Below are positions 15,341 to 18,311 of a DNA stretch of 18,311 bases, in pieces. The notes under the pieces are model-generated. The model saw only the letters and a list, made by a program, of their open reading frames with translations, was not told the origin of the DNA and made no database searches. The stretch lies in the NCBI GenBank assembly GCA_964591605.1, contig CAZQEN010000137.1:1-18311 (forward strand). The letters are read 5' to 3'. A program made the position numbers and the translations under genes. The stretch is from CAYLLT01 sp964591605 (GTDB lineage Bacteria > Planctomycetota > Phycisphaerae > UBA1845 > PWPN01). Position 1 is the stretch's first letter. Each line of letters begins with the position of its first letter.

Positions 15341-16177
15341 TCAGTCCTCGTCCAGCCCCGCCGTCAGGTCCTGCAGAAAGGCCCCCGGGTCCGGCTCGAA
15401 CTCCAGCGTGTGGTGGGCTTCCGGATACTCGATGATCGTACGCCCGAGCCAGCGCAGCCGGCGCACAAACTCGCGCGTCCGGTGGTTGTCGATGATGCGG
15501 TCGCGCCCGGCCAGGAACACCCGCAGCCGGCAGCCCGCCGGGTCCTTGCGGCCCGCCAGCGCATACCGATCCAGCCGGCGCGAGGCCATCAGAAAACTCG
15601 TCGTGACCTGCGTGAGCTTCAGCGGATCCTGCCGGATGAACTCCTGACGGGCCGGATTGGCGGTAAAAAGTTCCGGATCGTTCAGAGGAATATCGAACCG
15701 CGCCCGCGGCGCCGCCAGAATCGAGAGCCCGACGCGAACCTTCTCCCGCAGCGGCAGATCCACCTGCGGAAACAGGCCGGGGGCGATCAGCGAGAGGGCC
15801 TCCACCCGCGCCGGGGCAAACCGCCGCAGGGCCAGAGCCAGTTTTCCCCCCCAACTGACACCCACCACGTGAGCCGCCGCGAAACCGGTCTGCCGCTGCA
15901 GCTCGTTCAGACACTCCACCCCGTCCTGCAGCAGCCGCCGCGCCTGCGGCGTATGCCCGCGGTCGCGCTCGTTCAGGCCGCTCCCGCGCCGATCCGGAAG
16001 CAGCACCGCAGCACCACTCTCCGCCAGACGGCCGGCCGACATCTCGAACCAGCCGCCGTGCGATTGAATGCCGTGCAGATACAGGACCGCGCCCCGCAGC
16101 CGATCCGGCCGCCACAGGCGCGCATACGAGCAATAGCCGTCACTGAACTGGAGAGTGATGCCTTGCGGGCCGGACAT
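15341..16177 (-). CDS. Alpha/beta hydrolase (serine hydrolase, lysophospholipase-like)
   Basis: The 278 residues form a complete alpha/beta hydrolase. Seen: the oxyanion region YLHGIQSHGGWF (33-44), PDRRGSGLN (61-69), the nucleophile elbow GVSWGGK (106-112) with Ser 108, the acid in LAGRDRIID (222-230, probably Asp 226), and the catalytic His in EAHHTLEFE (253-261). The layout HGIQSHGGWF plus RRGSG is that of monoacylglycerol lipase/lysophospholipase relatives (Hydrolase_4/S33 type). No signal peptide, so cytoplasmic; the substrate is unknown. The ATG at 16177 has only a weak ribosome binding site. Transcribed alone and convergent with rpsG. All triad residues are present, so it should be an active enzyme. 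Confidence 0.87.
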   Translation of the reverse strand: MSGPQGITLQFSDGYCSYARLWRPDRLRGAVLYLHGIQSHGGWFEMSAGRLAESGAAVLLPDRRGSGLNERDRGHTPQARRLLQDGVECLNELQRQTGFAAAHVVGVSWGGKLALALRRFAPARVEALSLIAPGLFPQVDLPLREKVRVGLSILAAPRARFDIPLNDPELFTANPARQEFIRQDPLKLTQVTTSFLMASRRLDRYALAGRKDPAGCRLRVFLAGRDRIIDNHRTREFVRRLRWLGRTIIEYPEAHHTLEFEPDPGAFLQDLTAGLDED

Positions 16178-16280
16178 TCAAGCCCATGCTACCGGAGCCG
16201 TGCGAGAGGGTCGATTCAAGCGTCGCGCCCGCACACCTCGGGTGCTCACATGAGCCTGCGTGATCCTGTCGAGGGCCCAT

Positions 16281-16450
16281 CTTTGTGGTGCAGCCGTCCC
16301 GGCTGCACGGCCCACGCAAGGGCCATCCGGCGAACGTATGCCCGTCTTTGTGGTGCAGCCGTCCCGGCTGCACGGCCCACGCAAGGGCCATCCGGCGAAC
16401 GTATGCCCGTCTTTGTGGTGCAGCCGTCCCGGCTGCACGGTCCACGCAAG
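16281..16450. repeat. 65-bp tandem repeat array of palindromes
   Basis: CTTTGTGGTGCAGCCGTCCC starts at 16281, 16346 and 16411, an exact 65-base period; the third copy is partial. Each unit carries the perfect 8-bp hairpin GTGCAGCC-GTCCC-GGCTGCAC, then CCCACGCAAGGGCCATCCGG and a short linker. The copies are almost identical. The hairpin is the same as in the 47-bp array at 9415 except for a swapped base pair and the loop. The array fills the gap between the hydrolase and LacI-type genes; the rest of 16178-16536 shows no gene. Confidence 0.85.
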
Positions 16451-16536
16451 ATACCCGCGCCACAGGACCCTCCGGCCAGGACGGAATCACCCAACGTGAT
16501 GGCGGCGCCCGCAGCGGAGCCCGTCAGCCCCCTCCC

Positions 16537-17607
16537 TCAGGAGCCCGGACAGGTATCGCCCGCCACCACCACCGGATTCAGCAGCACCTTGGAACACCGC
16601 GACGTGCCTTCATTGCGCATCTCCAGCAGCATGCGCACGGCCGTGTGCCCCGCCTCACGCCAGCACGCCTCCACCGATGTGATCCGCGGCAGCAGCGGCC
16701 GGTGCCAGACCGAGCAGTCGCACCCCACCAGCGACAGATCCTGCCCGGCCACCATCCCGCTCGTCTTGCACGCGTCGAGCACCGCCTCGGCCGACCGCGA
16801 CGTCAGCGCGAACACCCCGTCAGACCGATGCCGCTTGAGCAGCGGCGCCAGATGCGCCGACGCCTCATGCACCGTCAACTGACGCGGACACGCAGTGATC
16901 TGAAGCTGCGCCTTCTGCTCCCGCGCGATGCCCCGCAGACCCGACAGCCGGATCTGATGCGGCTCCAGCTCCGGATCCAGCACGATCATCCACCGCTTGC
17001 GGTCCTGCTGAGCCAGGAGCTGCCCCGCCCGCTTGCCCAGCGCCACGTTGTCCACGTCGATCGCGTTCGATTGCCAGTCCTTGATGGACCGGGGGAACAC
17101 GATCACCACCGGACGCGACTGCCGCAGATACTGGCTGACCCGCTTCTCGAGCCCGAGGCTCGGCGTGCGGATGATCGCCCCGAAGACGCCCCCGCCGACG
17201 ATCCGGTCAAGATTCTCGCTGTCGCTCTCCAGATCGCTGCCTTCCGGCCGCGTCAGCGCCAGGATGGGATACACCCGCGACTGCAGCGCCGTCTCCGTCA
17301 CCCCGCCCAGCAGGTCGCCGTCGAAGCCCCACAGAAAGCGGTCGGCCTGAAACATCGGGTTCATGTCATGAATCGCCACCACAAAGAAGAGAGAAGATCC
17401 CTTCGATGGCAAACCCGAGGCGAACAGGCTCGGCTGATAGCCCAGCTTCTCGGCGCTGGCCCGCACCCGGCGGATGGTGTTCTTGCTGAAATTCCGCAGG
17501 TAGACCGAGTTTCCCGAGAGAACGATCGACGCGGTCGACAGGGCGACCTTCGCGTGATCGGCCACCGCGGACAACGTCACTCTGGTGGGTCGAGGTTTCG
17601 AGGGCAT
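16537..17607 (-). CDS. LacI-family transcriptional regulator
   Basis: DNA-binding regulator of 356 residues that responds to a small ligand, usually a sugar. Seen: an N-terminal helix-turn-helix VTLSAVADHAKVALSTASIVLSG (about 10-32), then the hinge region KNTIRRVRASAEKLGYQPSLFASGL (42-66), and a periplasmic-binding-protein-like effector domain (about 72-356) with DVDNVALGKRAGQLL and the late motif LPRITSVEACWREAGHTAVRMLLEM typical of the family. The recognition helix has STASIVLSG where STVSRVLNG is common. Start: the ATG at 17607 has GAAGG 7 bases upstream and the usual distance to the helix-turn-helix; the frame opens at 17703, but those codons overlap a hairpin. It lies 187 bp downstream of the partial carbohydrate-type gene, same strand, and may control that locus (inference). 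Confidence 0.92.
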   Translation of the reverse strand: MPSKPRPTRVTLSAVADHAKVALSTASIVLSGNSVYLRNFSKNTIRRVRASAEKLGYQPSLFASGLPSKGSSLFFVVAIHDMNPMFQADRFLWGFDGDLLGGVTETALQSRVYPILALTRPEGSDLESDSENLDRIVGGGVFGAIIRTPSLGLEKRVSQYLRQSRPVVIVFPRSIKDWQSNAIDVDNVALGKRAGQLLAQQDRKRWMIVLDPELEPHQIRLSGLRGIAREQKAQLQITACPRQLTVHEASAHLAPLLKRHRSDGVFALTSRSAEAVLDACKTSGMVAGQDLSLVGCDCSVWHRPLLPRITSVEACWREAGHTAVRMLLEMRNEGTSRCSKVLLNPVVVAGDTCPGS

Positions 17608-17627
17608 CAGTACCTTCTTTCGGATCC

Positions 17628-17645
17628 GGCGGAGCTCGCTCCGCC
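17628..17645. promoter_or_regulatory. Perfect hairpin just upstream of the LacI-type gene
   Basis: GGCGGAG (17628-17634), loop CTCG, CTCCGCC (17639-17645), 20 bases before the start codon. It could be an operator-like palindrome or a leader hairpin; no T run follows. Another LacI-operator-like core, AACGTT with central CG, lies at 17740-17745. Neither is proven. Confidence 0.35.
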
Positions 17646-17794
17646 GCTGACGCGCGGGTCCTCCGCGGCGCCGGGCCTCGCCGCCCGTCGGACGGCCGGC
17701 CACCTGAAACAGGGCTCCAACAACTTCATCACACGCTCAAACGTTCTTCCGGCGTCGCTCCCCGCCGGATCACACCCCGGTCCCCGCGGTCCGG

Positions 17795-18311
17795 TCATGC
17801 CCCGCCTCCCGCAGGCACCGTCGCCGCAGGCCGCGAGCCGATCGGGTTCCCCTCGTGGTCCAGGAACGATTCCCGACCGTTCTGCTTCACACGCCGGGCA
17901 AAATGCTCCAGGTAATACAGGGTCGGCTCAACAATATGCAGATTGTTGAGGAAGGGCTGCGTGTAGTTCACCGCCCCGTACACCACCCCATCGACATGGA
18001 TCGGGATCTTCTGACCCTCGACTTCCCGCCACTGCCCGTTGTGGTTATTCCAGTCCACACCCTCGGTGAGGAAGCCGTACGGGCCGTAATGGTGTTTGGC
18101 CGCCGCCCGCAGAATGGTCAGACCCTTCGACCGGTACTCCTCCCGGCCGGTGTCCCGGGCCGCCTCCAGATACGCCAGCGAGCACTCGGCGTTCTCCCAC
18201 AAATAGGCCGTATCCCAGCTTTTCTCCATGTACAGCAGGCCCTTCGTGGCCACGCCGTTGCGATCCTCGTGCATCTCGAACGGCTCAAGCCCCTTCAGGC
18301 ATTTCTCGTAG
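17795..18311 (-). CDS. Probable carbohydrate-active protein, C-terminal part (5' end beyond window)
   Basis: The open frame enters from the right edge and ends with TGA at 17795; 172 residues are visible and the start lies outside. The first ATG inside, at 18274, is not the real start because coding continues through it (YEKCLKGLEPFEMHED). Seen: helix-rich sequence with many aromatic residues, including KSWDTAYLWENAECSLAYLE, AAKHHYGPYGFLTEGVDWNN, HVDGVVYGAVNYTQPFLNNL and HIVEPTLYYLEHFARR. Repeating helix pairs with conserved Trp, Asn, His and Glu are reminiscent of (alpha/alpha)6-barrel sugar enzymes, but I cannot name the family. The LacI-type regulator just downstream supports a role in carbohydrate use. 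The last residues, SRPAATVPAGGGA, look disordered. Confidence 0.65.
   Translation of the reverse strand, partial: YEKCLKGLEPFEMHEDRNGVATKGLLYMEKSWDTAYLWENAECSLAYLEAARDTGREEYRSKGLTILRAAAKHHYGPYGFLTEGVDWNNHNGQWREVEGQKIPIHVDGVVYGAVNYTQPFLNNLHIVEPTLYYLEHFARRVKQNGRESFLDHEGNPIGSRPAATVPAGGGA

Overview
The window is GC-rich DNA, most likely from a planctomycete (phylum Planctomycetota); the class cannot be fixed from 18 kb. The evidence is two pseudopilin-like genes of the FTLIEVLVVVAI type with an H-x9-DG-like C-terminus, mostly single-gene transcription units, a ribosomal S7 gene standing alone outside a str operon, and intergenic regions full of short palindromic repeats. No phage, IS element, CRISPR array, rRNA or tRNA gene was seen.

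Layout. 1-820 (-) is a truncated pseudopilin-like gene. After about 850 bp of non-coding DNA with a palindrome cluster comes an HU-type nucleoid protein (1666-1977, +). It converges on accD (2189-3097, -), and the two share one strong hairpin. Next on the minus strand is a likely transcription group read right to left: a DsbD-type electron transporter (5585-8029), a nucleoside hydrolase coupled to it through TGAATG, and a DUF1611 (DgcN-like) P-loop protein (3461-4513). A second pseudopilin-like gene (8470-9351, +) has its own promoter. After two repeat arrays comes a GT-C membrane glycosyltransferase (9885-11474, +).

The most unusual part is 11500-12557. No believable protein is encoded there. 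Read on the minus strand it folds into many helices, at least three of which contain G-U pairs that would be A-C mismatches on the plus strand. It starts near a plausible promoter and ends in a hairpin followed by seven T. I call it a candidate large structured non-coding RNA of about 1.06 kb, converging on the glycosyltransferase gene, and I cannot assign it to a known RNA class.

The right part holds pyruvate kinase (12971-14425, +) with the residue signature of potassium-independent enzymes, a cloverleaf-like repeat, rpsG (14794-15270, +), a convergent alpha/beta hydrolase (15341-16177, -), a 65-bp tandem repeat array, a LacI-type regulator (16537-17607, -), and the C-terminal part of a probable carbohydrate-active protein running off the edge (17795-18311, -). 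Most genes are unrelated housekeeping or envelope functions. The only likely functional groupings are the DsbD/nucleoside hydrolase/DUF1611 group and the LacI regulator beside the carbohydrate-type gene. The two palindrome arrays share one hairpin with a compensatory base-pair change, which suggests one repeat family spreading through the genome.
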